A stretch of DNA of 64,000 nucleotides from the NCBI GenBank assembly GCA_963749875.1, contig CAVVOX010000003.1:124001-188000 (forward strand), read 5' to 3'. The stretch's first letter is position 1, and every line of letters begins with the position of its first letter. The notes under the pieces were generated by a model, which searched no databases, had not been told where the DNA came from, and saw nothing but the letters and a program-made list of their open reading frames with translations. This DNA is from JAHQVI01 sp963749875. Lineage in GTDB: Bacteria > Pseudomonadota > Alphaproteobacteria > Rhizobiales > Rhodomicrobiaceae. This document shows, one piece after another, positions 45,198 through 54,106 of this stretch. A program made the position numbers and the translations under genes.

Positions 45198-46659
45198 AGG
45201 CGCCCCCCGCCTTGGATTGGGCCGTGGTGCGTTCCGCGTTGGCGAGCGTCTCTGTGAGCCGCTGTTCGAGACCGTAATAGCGCGCGCGTTCGGCAAAGCG
45301 CGGGCGCGAAATGCCGGTGAAGCGGTGGTGTCCGATCAGGCCGCCATTGGCGTCCTCGCCGAGAAGCTCGAAGCGCATCAGATCCTGCACGACGATGATG
45401 TCGCCTTCCATGCCGACGACTTCGGTGATGTGGGTGACTCTACGCCGACCGTCGCGCATGCGGGCGACCTGGATGATGATATCGACCGCGCCGACGATCA
45501 TCTGGCGGATGGCGCGTGACGGCAGGCTGAAGCCGGCCATCAGGATCATGCCCTCGAGCCGGCTCATCGCCTCGCGCGGGCTGTTTGCGTGCAGCGTGCT
45601 CATCGAGCCGTCATGGCCGGTGTTCATCGCTTGCAGGAGGTCGAAAGCCTCCGGCCCTCGCACCTCGCCGACGATGATCCGCTCCGGCCGCATGCGCAGG
45701 CAGTTGCGCACCAGATCACGCATGGCGACCGCGCCTTCCCCCTCCAGATTGGGCGGACGCGTCTCGAGCCTGACCACATGGGGCTGCTGCAGCTGCAACT
45801 CCGCTGCGTCCTCACAGGTTACGACCCGTTCATTCGGAGCGATATGGCCGGTGAGGCAATTGAGGAGCGTCGTCTTGCCGGAGCCGGTGCCGCCGGAGAT
45901 CAGGATATTGCAGCGGCAGCGGCTGATGATTTCGAGAACGGTCTCGGCATCGGGCGAAACCGCGCCGAGCTTCACAAGCTGGTCGAGCGTCAGCCGCTCG
46001 CGGCGGAACTTGCGGATCGTCAGGGCCGGTCCGTCGAGCGCCAGGGGCGGGAAGATGATATTGACCCGGCTGCCGTCGGGCAGGCGCGCGTCGCAGATCG
46101 GCGTCGATTCATCGACACGGCGCCCGATGCGGTTCGCGATGCGCTGGCAGATATTGGCGAGTTCATCATTGTCGGCGAACTGAATGGGCGCGGGACGGAT
46201 CGATCCGTTCACCTCGATGTAACACTCGCGCGCGCCGTTGATCATGATATCGGTGATGCCGTCCTGTGCGAGCAGCGGCTCCAGCGGACCGAAACCGAGG
46301 ACATCGTTGCAGATCTCTTCGAGAAGCTCCTCGCGCTCGACGGCGGTCATGGCGGCGGAGCCGAGGTTGAGGATCTCGCCGGCAAGCTCGCGGATCTCGT
46401 TCCGGGCTTCGGCGTTCGACAATTTGGCCAGCGCGCCGAGATCGATATTGTCGATCAGCGTTCCGAAGGTCTGTTTCTTGGCCTCGTAATATTTCTCCGA
46501 GCGCGCAAAGCTGCGGCCGGCGGCAAATCCGATCGTGTCCGGCCGCGCCGGCGTATCGGCCGCCTTGAGGGGAGCGGTCTTGCGCAGAGGGGCTTGCGCC
46601 CAGCTTGCGGTGCCCGCCGGCTCAATAGTCGATAATTGGGTGTTTCGTTTACCGAACAT
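45190..46659 (-). CDS. cpaF: Tad pilus secretion ATPase CpaF/TadA
   Basis: A 489-residue hexameric AAA+-like traffic ATPase of the GspE/VirB11 type. Walker A is NILISGGTGSGKTTLLNCLT. The Asp box and His box follow (TCEDAAELQLQQPHVVRLET, then LHANSPREAMSRLEGMI), with the Walker B-like LRMRPERIIVGEVRGPEAFD. It powers pilin extension and, in Caulobacter, retraction. The start ATG 46659 (MFGKRNTQ) fits better than 46677. It lies in the operon between cpaE (7-bp gap) and tadB (8-bp overlap). Confidence 0.95.
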   Translation of the reverse strand: MFGKRNTQLSTIEPAGTASWAQAPLRKTAPLKAADTPARPDTIGFAAGRSFARSEKYYEAKKQTFGTLIDNIDLGALAKLSNAEARNEIRELAGEILNLGSAAMTAVEREELLEEICNDVLGFGPLEPLLAQDGITDIMINGARECYIEVNGSIRPAPIQFADNDELANICQRIANRIGRRVDESTPICDARLPDGSRVNIIFPPLALDGPALTIRKFRRERLTLDQLVKLGAVSPDAETVLEIISRCRCNILISGGTGSGKTTLLNCLTGHIAPNERVVTCEDAAELQLQQPHVVRLETRPPNLEGEGAVAMRDLVRNCLRMRPERIIVGEVRGPEAFDLLQAMNTGHDGSMSTLHANSPREAMSRLEGMILMAGFSLPSRAIRQMIVGAVDIIIQVARMRDGRRRVTHITEVVGMEGDIIVVQDLMRFELLGEDANGGLIGHHRFTGISRPRFAERARYYGLEQRLTETLANAERTTAQSKAGGAYG

Positions 46660-46666
46660 TGCCGCC

Positions 46667-47956
46667 TCAGCCTGCAAGCCTGCGGCCCAGACGCTGGATG
46701 ATCGGCTTGATCAATCCAGTGCCATTGCCGGGCGGCGCCGCCTTTCCGCTCAGCCTTCCGGCAAAGCTGCGAAACAGGCCGAGATGACGCGACTTCGGGG
46801 CGACCTCGCCGATCATGAGGCCATTATTCGCCGCCGTTCCGAAGAGTTCCGCATCGAACGGGATTTCGGCGGTCGGCTCCAGATCCACCGCCTTGGCAAA
46901 ATCCCGGATGGCGATTTCGGGCCGCCGCGGCAATCCCACCTTGTTGATGACGAGGATCGGCGGCCTGGCCACGGCGCGGAGGGCGCGGCCCGTGTCGATC
47001 AGGTTCTTGGCGTTGCGAAGATTGGCCAGATCGGGCTCGGCGGTAATGACGACCTCGTCCGCCATTTCGATCAGCGCCTGGGACCAGTCGCGCCATTCGG
47101 TCGGCAGGTCGAGCGCCGCGAATGCTGTGGTCTGGCCAAGCAGCTCGACGAGCCGCGCCGCATCGTCTGTGCGAATGTCAATGTCGGGATCGAGCATGCA
47201 GGAGGCGGTCAGAAGACCGAGCTGGTCGGAGCATTTCGACAGAAGATTTGCGATCATCGCGCTATCGAGTTTCTGGCTGGCCGCGAGTGCGTCGTTCAGC
47301 CCTTGACGGGCCTCCTGGTTGAAGTCGAGCCCGAGCGTGCCGAAGGCGAGATCGAAATCGGCGATGACCGTCTCGGTCTTGAAGAGCTCCGCCACGACCC
47401 ATGCGGTGTTGTGGCAGACCGTGCTGGAGCCGCATCCCCCTTTGGCGCCCATGAAGGCGACGACCCGGCCCCGCGTCTCGGCGGGCGCACCTCGCAGCGC
47501 CATTGCGATGCTTTGCGAGAGCTGCGCCCCATCGACCGGGGCGAGGAGATAGTCGCTGATGTGCCGTCGCATCAGCTCACGATAGAGCCGCACATCGTTG
47601 ACATGGCCGACGACGATGACCTTGCTCCGCGCATCGCAGACCTCGGCAAGCTTGTCCAGATCGGCCAGCATGGCGGCCGGGTCCAGAAGCAATTCAATGA
47701 GGATCAGATCCGGGCTCGGGGTCTGGGCATAGGCGCTGAGAGCGGCCGGAATGCCGCCCATATGCGGGATGAGCTCAAGCGCGCTGAAACGGGGTTGCGC
47801 CAGCGTTTTCGCGGCGATCTCGGCGGTGCGGGCATCCACGCAAAAGGCATGCAGGCGGGTGGGCAGATAGGGGCTCGCCGGTTGCAGGCGGGCCGGGACG
47901 CTTTCGCCGCCCGCTGCTCGTGCTCGTGTCGCGCCGCTAAGGTCCGCTCTCGTCAT
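46667..47956 (-). CDS. cpaE: Tad pilus localisation ATPase CpaE/TadZ
   Basis: A 429-residue protein with an N-terminal receiver-like (atypical) domain (RLHAFCVDARTAEIAA, then LILIELLLDPAAMLADLDKL) and a ParA/MinD-like ATPase from about 150. The deviant Walker A is VVAFMGAKGGCGSSTVCHN, followed by VIADFDLAFGTLGLDFNQ. In the Walker A region the usual GKGGxGKT is GAKGGCGSST, as in other CpaE proteins. It places the pilus machine at the cell pole. ATG 47956 overlaps the stop of cpaD as ATGA, which fixes the start. The frame runs open to 48583 over cpaD and cpaC in error. Confidence 0.93.
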   Translation of the reverse strand: MTRADLSGATRARAAGGESVPARLQPASPYLPTRLHAFCVDARTAEIAAKTLAQPRFSALELIPHMGGIPAALSAYAQTPSPDLILIELLLDPAAMLADLDKLAEVCDARSKVIVVGHVNDVRLYRELMRRHISDYLLAPVDGAQLSQSIAMALRGAPAETRGRVVAFMGAKGGCGSSTVCHNTAWVVAELFKTETVIADFDLAFGTLGLDFNQEARQGLNDALAASQKLDSAMIANLLSKCSDQLGLLTASCMLDPDIDIRTDDAARLVELLGQTTAFAALDLPTEWRDWSQALIEMADEVVITAEPDLANLRNAKNLIDTGRALRAVARPPILVINKVGLPRRPEIAIRDFAKAVDLEPTAEIPFDAELFGTAANNGLMIGEVAPKSRHLGLFRSFAGRLSGKAAPPGNGTGLIKPIIQRLGRRLAG

Positions 47957-48321
47957 TGCGTGTTCCCCGGCGTGTTTGCCGGGCCGGCCGGCGCGGCGCT
48001 CGAAGGCGACGCATTTGCACGGCTTTCCATGTAGCCGCCGATCACCACGTCGCGCCGCATGGCATCGCGGGGCGTCTCGCTGCGCGGGATGAACAGATCG
48101 TCGGGGTTTTCGGCGATGGCCACCAGATTGCGCCGCGTCGCGCAGCCGGGCCGCCAATCGGTCGCAGCTTGGTGACCGACGGAGCATTGCAGCGCCTCCG
48201 GTGAGGTCAGATCGGAGGAGACAAGACCGCCGCCGCAGCCGGTCAGTATGGACAGCGTCACAAGCATGGCTGCGATCCGGATTGCCTGCCCGGCCTGTCT
48301 GAACGGGATGATTTTCGCCAT
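47953..48321 (-). CDS. cpaD: Very short CpaD-like pilus lipoprotein
   Basis: A 122-residue lipoprotein: signal with lipobox LTGC (Cys near residue 29), then only the C-terminal end of the CpaD family, seen in WRPGCATRRNLVAIAENPDD and LFIPRSETPRDAMRRDVVIG followed by YMESR. CpaD proteins are normally about 200-240 residues. The OmpA-like middle part is missing, while the signal and operon position (cpaC 12 bp before, cpaE overlapping ATGA) are intact. It is probably a reduced but used CpaD that helps the CpaC secretin, rather than a truncated remnant, because no debris lies around it. Confidence 0.82.
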   Translation of the reverse strand: MAKIIPFRQAGQAIRIAAMLVTLSILTGCGGGLVSSDLTSPEALQCSVGHQAATDWRPGCATRRNLVAIAENPDDLFIPRSETPRDAMRRDVVIGGYMESRANASPSSAAPAGPANTPGNTQ

Positions 48322-48332
48322 GTCGCGCTGCC

Positions 48333-49772
48333 CTATTCGATGATGTAGCCGTAGCGGCGATCGCCGGTGGCCGAGGTCCGATTTTTCGCGCTGCCGCCGG
48401 CGGAAGCCGGAGCCGTCTCCGGAGCCGGCGTCTCCGGTGTGGACAGGGCGCTTTCTTCGACTGCCGCAACGAGGATGGGGGTGACGATGACGACCAGCTC
48501 GGTCTCGGAGCGCACGAAATCCTCGCTGCGGAATAGGGTGCCAATGACCGGCAGATTGCGCAGTCCGGGCAGACCGTCGACATTGCGCCGCGTCTGGGAG
48601 GAGATCAGCCCCGCCATAACGAGCGATCCACCACTCGGCAGCTCCAACGTGCTGCTCGCCCGCCGCACCCGCAATGCCGGGACGGAGATTTCGTTTAGCG
48701 TGACGGCGCCTTCATTCGTCAGTTCGCTGACTTCCGTCTGAATTTGCAGACTGATGCGGCCCGCGGACAGAACGACGGGCGTGAAGGAGAGCCCGACCCC
48801 GAACGATTTGAATTCGATCTTCGTGTTGTCGCGGTCGCCGCCGATCGGGACCGGATATTCGCCCCCCGCCAGGAACTTCGCCGTCTCACCCGACACCGAG
48901 GTCAGATTCGGCTCGGCGAGCGTGCGGGCAAGGCCGCTGCGCTCAAGCGCCTGCAAAATGGAATCGATGCGCGCCTTCCCGTTGCCCCAGCCGACGCCCA
49001 GCAGCTCGCCCGCCCCGGTTCCATTGAGGGATTCCGTGACGGCTTGAAACGGGACCGCCGCCACTGTGCCTCCGCTAATCGGCAGGGCCGTCTCGGCCAC
49101 CTTCACGATCGTCACATTGCCCGAGGCCAGCGCTTTACGAATGTCGACGCCGAGCCGCTGAATGACGCTTCTGTTCATCTCGGCGACCTTCACCCGCAGA
49201 AGCACCTGCTCCTTCGCCTCGACATTGACCATGTTCAACACCTGATCCCGGCTGGCGACGAAGCGTCCGGCGATGTCCGCGACGCGGGTCGCATCCAGCG
49301 GGTTGGAGACGCTGCCCGTCACCACGATGTTGTCGTTGATCGCTTCGAGGCGGATATCGGCCTTGGGGAGCAGGCGCCGGATCAGCGCCGCGACCGGGGC
49401 GAGGTCCCGCTCGACCGCCACATCGAGCGTCAGAATCGGCCGGCCGTCCTGCCCGATGAAGCTCGCGCTCGCCTGGCCGATCTTCCGGCCCAGGAGGTGA
49501 ACGCGGCGCATGGAGCGAATGACCGCATCGACCACGTTCGGATCGGAAATCACCACTTCGCGAATGTCGCCGGGCACATCGATGAGCACGGATTTGTTGA
49601 GCCCGACGGTGACGGCACGCGCCGACGCCATTTCTCCCGCTGCAAGGCTCGCTCTGATCCCGGTCGCGGGATCACGATCACTGGCGGCAGCGGCGGCCGT
49701 TGAAGCGGCCAGCAGGTAAACCACCCTCACTGCGTGGCCCAATCCGATAAATCCTGTCGCCCGTCTGATCAT
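48333..49772 (-). CDS. cpaC: Tad pilus outer-membrane secretin CpaC/RcpA
   Basis: A 479-residue secretin with a signal sequence (residues about 10-30). Its N-terminal pilus-associated domain has LNKSVLIDVPGDIREVVISD and VHLLGRKIGQASASFIGQDG, a BON-like part has DIRLEAINDNIVVTGSV, and the C-terminal secretin core has ARTLAEPNLTSVSGETAKFL with GGEYPVPIG and SGGSLVMAGLISSQTRRNVD. It forms the outer-membrane ring through which the Flp pilus leaves. It shares one base with the cpaB stop, so the genes are tightly coupled. Confidence 0.94.
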   Translation of the reverse strand: MIRRATGFIGLGHAVRVVYLLAASTAAAAASDRDPATGIRASLAAGEMASARAVTVGLNKSVLIDVPGDIREVVISDPNVVDAVIRSMRRVHLLGRKIGQASASFIGQDGRPILTLDVAVERDLAPVAALIRRLLPKADIRLEAINDNIVVTGSVSNPLDATRVADIAGRFVASRDQVLNMVNVEAKEQVLLRVKVAEMNRSVIQRLGVDIRKALASGNVTIVKVAETALPISGGTVAAVPFQAVTESLNGTGAGELLGVGWGNGKARIDSILQALERSGLARTLAEPNLTSVSGETAKFLAGGEYPVPIGGDRDNTKIEFKSFGVGLSFTPVVLSAGRISLQIQTEVSELTNEGAVTLNEISVPALRVRRASSTLELPSGGSLVMAGLISSQTRRNVDGLPGLRNLPVIGTLFRSEDFVRSETELVVIVTPILVAAVEESALSTPETPAPETAPASAGGSAKNRTSATGDRRYGYIIE

Positions 49773-50578
49773 TATCTTACCCCCAGCCCGAATGAAGCGG
49801 CGGATTGCCGTCCGAATTTCGTGATTTGAATGCCGTCCGCCGGCTCGGTGTCCAAAGCATCGGCGGCTTGGTCTTCGCCGGATGATCGGGGCTCGATCGC
49901 CGGGATCAGCGCCAGTAGCAGATCGCCGCCGGCCCGCGCGCTCGCGACCATCCGGGCCTGCTTCGGTGTCAGTTCCAAAGTCGCTGTCCGGCTGCCGGTG
50001 TTCTTGCTGCGGGCGTTCAGCGATTTACCGATCGCGAGGATCCTGACGCCGCGCAGGATCGTCCGGGTGGCCGGCCGGGCATCCATGCGGTCCCCGCTGC
50101 GCCGGGTCCAGAGCACATCGACCCGGTCGCCGGGCTGAATGAGGCCGCCGGCCGCATTATCCTCCCGCACGGCAACGGCGACGGCGCGCATCCCTTGCGC
50201 GATCAGTGCGGCAATCGTGCTGCCGTCGCCCGCCCGCACCAGCTTGGCATTGGCGAGCGGCTCGCCTTCGAGCAGCGGATAACGCGCCAAAGCGGGTTCG
50301 AAAGGCTTGGATGATGCGCCGAAACGGCGATGAATGGCTCCGGTGGGAAAGGATTGAGCGGGCCATGGCTGCCAGCGCAGATCGGCTGCCGTGATCATTT
50401 CGCCGGCGGCGACGGGGCGGCGGGCGACCAGCAATTCGATCGGCGGACGGCCCGGCTTTCTGGTCTCGACCTGCTTCGGGGGAATGCTGTTACGAACGAG
50501 CAGAGCTGCGCTGATTGCCGCGCCCACCGCCAGAAGAAGCACAAAGCCCCGCGCCCACCGCATCGCCGGATTCCCCAT
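49772..50578 (-). CDS. cpaB: Tad pilus assembly protein CpaB/RcpC
   Basis: A 268-residue periplasmic protein: N-terminal membrane helix (GFVLLLAVGAAISAALLV), then an SAF domain (VARRPVAAGEMITAADLRWQ, then RYPLLEGEPLANAKLV) and the RcpC region MRAVAVAVREDNAAGGLIQP with GDRVDVLW. It helps the secretin. It is the first gene of the operon, and a CtrA-like box lies 46-60 bp upstream. No pilin (flp/pilA) or prepilin peptidase (cpaA) gene is seen in the window; in Caulobacter they precede cpaB, so here they must be elsewhere. Confidence 0.92.
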   Translation of the reverse strand: MGNPAMRWARGFVLLLAVGAAISAALLVRNSIPPKQVETRKPGRPPIELLVARRPVAAGEMITAADLRWQPWPAQSFPTGAIHRRFGASSKPFEPALARYPLLEGEPLANAKLVRAGDGSTIAALIAQGMRAVAVAVREDNAAGGLIQPGDRVDVLWTRRSGDRMDARPATRTILRGVRILAIGKSLNARSKNTGSRTATLELTPKQARMVASARAGGDLLLALIPAIEPRSSGEDQAADALDTEPADGIQITKFGRQSAASFGLGVR

Positions 50579-50623
50579 CGTCAGCGAAAAACACCCTCTC
50601 CATCCCGATGTGTCGGGAAATGG

Positions 50624-50638
50624 TCAACGGATGGTTAA
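50624..50638 (-). promoter_or_regulatory. CtrA-like box upstream of cpaB
   Basis: On the minus strand TTAACCATCCGTTGA: half-site TTAA, 7-nt spacer, TTGA. This is one mismatch from the CtrA consensus TTAA-N7-TTAA and includes the favoured TTAACCAT. It lies 46-60 bp upstream of the cpaB start. In Caulobacter, pilus genes are CtrA targets. Confidence 0.5.
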
Positions 50639-50737
50639 TTCCGGGCTAGGGGCGAATACGGACCAGGCGCCGCGCTTGCACGGGGAGCCGTCCGCGCAGA
50701 TCGCTATTTTCAGCGACAGCGCAGCCTTACGGGAGAA

Positions 50738-51124
<387 letters not shown>

Positions 51125-51440
51125 ATTGTGAATAAGGCGATCGGCGCGCGCTGCGTCAAGATTTGACGTCAGATCCGTCATTTTCCCTAAAATGGGACAA
51201 CTGAGGCAGAAATTCCTCACTTGCGCCACAACTATAGCATTTTTGTCACAGTGTTGCGCGAATTTGAATGTTAGCCTCGGAAATCGTGAACGTATACAAT
51301 TGAGGAATAGCCCTTATCGCATTCGTAATGTTAATAGGGCATTTATGCAGGTACTTGAATAGGTCCTGCAACCTGAGTCTCTAGAGGGAACCGGCAAGTT
51401 GCGTAATCGTTGCATGCATTAGCGATTTATGGAGGATTGA
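51125..51440. other. Intergenic region between divergent rnpB and the zinc-ribbon gene
   Basis: About 315 bp, A+T-rich in its right half. It must hold the rnpB promoter and the promoter of the small gene. An imperfect symmetry (TTTTCCCTAAAATGGGA, near 51181) is seen, but no clear box. Confidence 0.45.
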
Positions 51441-51713
51441 ATGAGCGCGGTGCGAGGTAAAAATATCACCGAATGGGTGGCCGCAGCGCATAAGCTTGTG
51501 TTGAGATCAACAAATAGCGTGAATTGTCCAGATTGTGGGGAGCCGTCGTTGCGCGTGCGCGACGTCGAATATGGTTGGGGCCACAATAAAGGACTTGAAC
51601 GTTACTTGGTTTGCTCGAATTGCGGTGCTTTCAATGCTGTCAATCTACGTCATGCCCGCCCGTGTGACGACCAGAATGAGAGCAAAGAAGACGTGACGGC
51701 TGTCAGCGCCTGA
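51441..51713 (+). CDS. Small zinc-ribbon protein of unknown function
   Basis: A 90-residue protein with a strong Shine-Dalgarno (GGAGG 6 nt before the ATG), so it is very likely real. Two CxxC pairs, CPDC in VNCPDCGEPSLRVRD and CSNC in YLVCSNCGAFNAVNL, are 33 residues apart and would bind one zinc. The intervening YGWGHNKGLERY is aromatic and basic. The C-terminal tail is acidic. It has no membrane part or signal peptide. It lies between rnpB and ccrM, convergent to ccrM with a 38-bp gap. I do not recognise a family. A nucleic-acid or protein adaptor is possible but unproven. Confidence 0.72.
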   Translation: MSAVRGKNITEWVAAAHKLVLRSTNSVNCPDCGEPSLRVRDVEYGWGHNKGLERYLVCSNCGAFNAVNLRHARPCDDQNESKEDVTAVSA

Positions 51714-51751
51714 AAAGTGTTGGCGTCAAGCCGGTTGCAGCGCGGTTTCCG

Positions 51752-52861
51752 CTAAGAGATAAGTGCGAGCCCCAATTGCTTGCGGGCTTTCTCGCGCAGA
51801 ACATCGATAGGCTGAAGACCGTCGGCGCTCTTGAAATGCCAGAAAGTCCATCCGTTGCAAGCCGGGCGCCCTTGAATCCGCGCACCCATCTTGTGAATCG
51901 ATCCCTGTTCCCCCGCCAAAGCAAGCGTGCCGTCGGCCCGCACCTGCGCCTTTAACGTCGCCCGGGAGTCATAGAGCGTTGCGCCGGGTTCGATCATGCC
52001 GAGTTCAAGCAGCGTTCCGAACGGGATGCGCGCCTCGTTGCGCCGTCCCCGCATGAGGGCCAGGTCGCTCTCCGAGAGTTTCTTCACCTCCGCGATGCGG
52101 TCGTGTGCCGCGCGGGCATAATCGGGATCCTGCTCAATTCCGATGAAACGCCGTCCGAGCCGTTTCGCAACGGCCCCGCTCGTGCCGGTGCCGAAAAACG
52201 GATCGAGAATGACGTCACCCGGCGCGGTGGTCGCGAGAAAGATGCGGTAAAGCAGCGCTTCGGGTTTCTGCGTCGGATGCGCCTTGCGCCCTCCATCGTC
52301 CTTCAGCCGCTCCGGCCCGCTGCAGATCGGGATCAGCCAGTCGGACCGCATTTGCACGTCGTCATTGAACGCCTTCAGCGCCTCGTAGTTGAACGTGTAG
52401 CGGGATTCCTCCGCCCGCGCGGCCCAGATGAGCGTCTCATGCGCGTTGGTGAAACGGCGGCCGCGGAAATTCGGCATCGGATTGGTCTTCCGCCAGACGA
52501 CATCGTTGAGAAGCCAGAAGCCGAGATCCTGGAGCGCGCAGCCGAGCCGGAAGATATTGTGATAGCTGCCGATCACCCAGATCGCCCCGTCGGGCTTCAG
52601 AATACGGCGGCATTCGGCAAGCCACGCCCGGCAGAAAGCGTCATAGGCGGCGAAATTGTTGAACTTGTCCCAATCCTGATGCACGCCGTCGACGCGCGTG
52701 TTGTTGGGCCTGAGCAAATCGCGCGAAAGTTGCAGATTATACGGGGGATCGGCGAAAATGAGAGCGACCGATGCGCTCTGTATCTTCTTCAATTCGGTCA
52801 GGCAGTCGCCGACAACGACCCGATCCAGAAACTCCGACAGACGGGATTTCAACGCGGTCAT
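51752..52861 (-). CDS. ccrM: Cell-cycle DNA adenine methyltransferase CcrM (GANTC)
   Basis: About 369 residues, beta-class N6-adenine methyltransferase. The catalytic motif DPPYNLQL is near residue 43, the AdoMet motif is DPFFGTGTSGAVAKRL near 225, and the region TNPMPNFRGRRFTNAHETLI is typical of HinfI/CcrM enzymes. The extra C-terminal CcrM domain (GTLLELGMIEPGATLYDSR, then NGWTFWHF near the end) is present and needed for GANTC recognition. CcrM methylates the chromosome before division and controls cell-cycle promoters. ATG 52861 (MTALKSRLSEF) is chosen. The frame runs to 52882. A perfect CtrA box lies 133 bp upstream, as expected for a CtrA-activated ccrM. Confidence 0.96.
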   Translation of the reverse strand: MTALKSRLSEFLDRVVVGDCLTELKKIQSASVALIFADPPYNLQLSRDLLRPNNTRVDGVHQDWDKFNNFAAYDAFCRAWLAECRRILKPDGAIWVIGSYHNIFRLGCALQDLGFWLLNDVVWRKTNPMPNFRGRRFTNAHETLIWAARAEESRYTFNYEALKAFNDDVQMRSDWLIPICSGPERLKDDGGRKAHPTQKPEALLYRIFLATTAPGDVILDPFFGTGTSGAVAKRLGRRFIGIEQDPDYARAAHDRIAEVKKLSESDLALMRGRRNEARIPFGTLLELGMIEPGATLYDSRATLKAQVRADGTLALAGEQGSIHKMGARIQGRPACNGWTFWHFKSADGLQPIDVLREKARKQLGLALIS

Positions 52862-52993
52862 AAACAAAACACCCAAACGCAACGGTAAACGAAACAGGCA
52901 ATGTCATACAGACTTCAGACGGGCAAGGCAAAACCCGCTTGCAGCAGGCGGACACAACCCAGAGCTGTCTTGATGAGATTTAAGCGGCGGTGG

Positions 52994-53008
52994 TTAACGA
53001 TCGGTTAA
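52994..53008. promoter_or_regulatory. CtrA box between ccrM and the ArsR-methyltransferase gene
   Basis: GGTTAACGATCGGTTAACG contains TTAA, seven bases, TTAA: an exact match to the CtrA consensus TTAA-N7-TTAA, with C after both halves. It is 133 bp upstream of the ccrM start on the minus strand and 85 bp upstream of the plus-strand gene. Control of ccrM by CtrA is established in Caulobacter. Confidence 0.65.
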
Positions 53009-53055
53009 CGCCATCACCGCGCGCATCTGTCCTTGACTTTGACACGCTTCAAAAG

Positions 53056-53077
53056 GATATAAACATATCTTTATATC
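53056..53077. promoter_or_regulatory. Palindromic operator before the methionine operon
   Basis: GATATAAA-CATATC-TTTATATC is a perfect 8-bp inverted repeat with a 6-nt spacer, ending 16 bp before the ATG of the ArsR-methyltransferase gene. Symmetric A+T-rich sites of this kind are bound by ArsR-family dimers, so the protein encoded next probably represses its own operon. A DNA-binding test is lacking. Confidence 0.65.
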
Positions 53078-53092
53078 GTAGCGAGGCAGTTA

Positions 53093-54103
53093 ATGCGAGG
53101 ACGCCTTTCCTCGGGAGTGTTGGTCGACAGTTTGCGCGCGGCGGGCGAGCCGACGCGGCTGCGCCTCCTGTTGCTGCTGTCTCACGGCGAGTTCAACGTC
53201 AAGGATCTGACCCAGATTCTCGGCCAGAGCCAGCCGCGCCTGAGCCGCCATTTGAAGCTCCTGACCGATGCGGGGCTGATCGAGCGTTTCCAGGAGGGCA
53301 GCGCGGTCTTCTATCGCTTCTCGGAAGCCAGCCCGAATGCACGGCTGCTGGTGCCGCTTCTCAATGCGCTGGACGAGGCGGATTCGGTTCTGGTCCGCGA
53401 TCTTGCGCGTGCCGAGGCGCTGAGCGAGGAAAAGCACCGCGCGGCGCAGGCATATTTCGAAACGCACGCCGCCGCCTGGGACGAGATCCGGTCCCATCAC
53501 GCGCCGGAGGCTGCGGTCGAGGCGGCGATGCTGGAGGCGGTGGGGGCCGGTCAGTTCGATCTGCTGATCGACCTCGGAACGGGCACAGGCCGCATTCTCG
53601 AGCTTTTTCGCGGCCATGCCCGGCGGGCTATCGGTTTCGACATCAACCGCGAGATGCTCGCTCATGCGCGGGCGCGGCTCGCGGCCAGCGGCGTTCGCAA
53701 TTCCCAGCTCCGGCTGGGGGACATTTTTAACCTGCCGGTGGAAGACAATGCCGCCGACGCGGTGGTGATCCATCAGGTGCTGCATTTCCTTGACGATCCC
53801 GCCCATGCCGTGGCCGAGGCCGCCCGGGTTCTGAAGCCCTCGGGACGGCTGCTGATCGTCGATTTTGCCCCGCACGACATCGAAGCGATGCGGGACGATT
53901 ATGCGCACCGCCGGCTCGGCTTCGAGCGGCAGCAGATCGAGGACTGGATCAAGCGGAGCGGACTGCGCTCCGGCGACTACCAGGCGATCCGCCCGCCTGT
54001 GGGGAGCGACGGCAAGCTGACGGTCTCGCTCTGGCTTGCGCACAAGCCCTCAGGGCCGGTCAGAAACAAGCATCAAGCGGCAGAAATACTCTCGGAAGGC
54101 TAA
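53093..54103 (+). CDS. ArsR-family regulator fused to a class I SAM-dependent methyltransferase
   Basis: A 336-residue two-domain protein. Residues about 8-95 are an ArsR-type winged helix: EPTRLRLLLLLSHGEFNVKD, then LGQSQPRLSRHLKLLTDAGL (recognition helix) and FQEGSAVFYRF. Residues about 140-310 are a methyltransferase with LLIDLGTGTGRILELF and, later, ADAVVIHQVLHFLDDPAHAV. There are no obvious metal-binding cysteines in the HTH part, so it is unlikely to be a metal sensor. It precedes metF (3-bp gap) and the homocysteine methyltransferase gene, so it probably senses S-adenosyl-methionine or -homocysteine through the second domain. The palindrome at 53056-53077 is its likely operator. Confidence 0.85.
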   Translation: MRGRLSSGVLVDSLRAAGEPTRLRLLLLLSHGEFNVKDLTQILGQSQPRLSRHLKLLTDAGLIERFQEGSAVFYRFSEASPNARLLVPLLNALDEADSVLVRDLARAEALSEEKHRAAQAYFETHAAAWDEIRSHHAPEAAVEAAMLEAVGAGQFDLLIDLGTGTGRILELFRGHARRAIGFDINREMLAHARARLAASGVRNSQLRLGDIFNLPVEDNAADAVVIHQVLHFLDDPAHAVAEAARVLKPSGRLLIVDFAPHDIEAMRDDYAHRRLGFERQQIEDWIKRSGLRSGDYQAIRPPVGSDGKLTVSLWLAHKPSGPVRNKHQAAEILSEG

Positions 54104-54106
54104 GAC

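Noticed and set aside
44127..45257. 376-residue frame on the plus strand
   Set aside because: It is antisense to tadB.
46667..48583. Long N-terminal extension of CpaE to 638 residues
   Set aside because: It overlaps cpaD and cpaC, and the ATGA overlap at 47953-47956 gives the true start.
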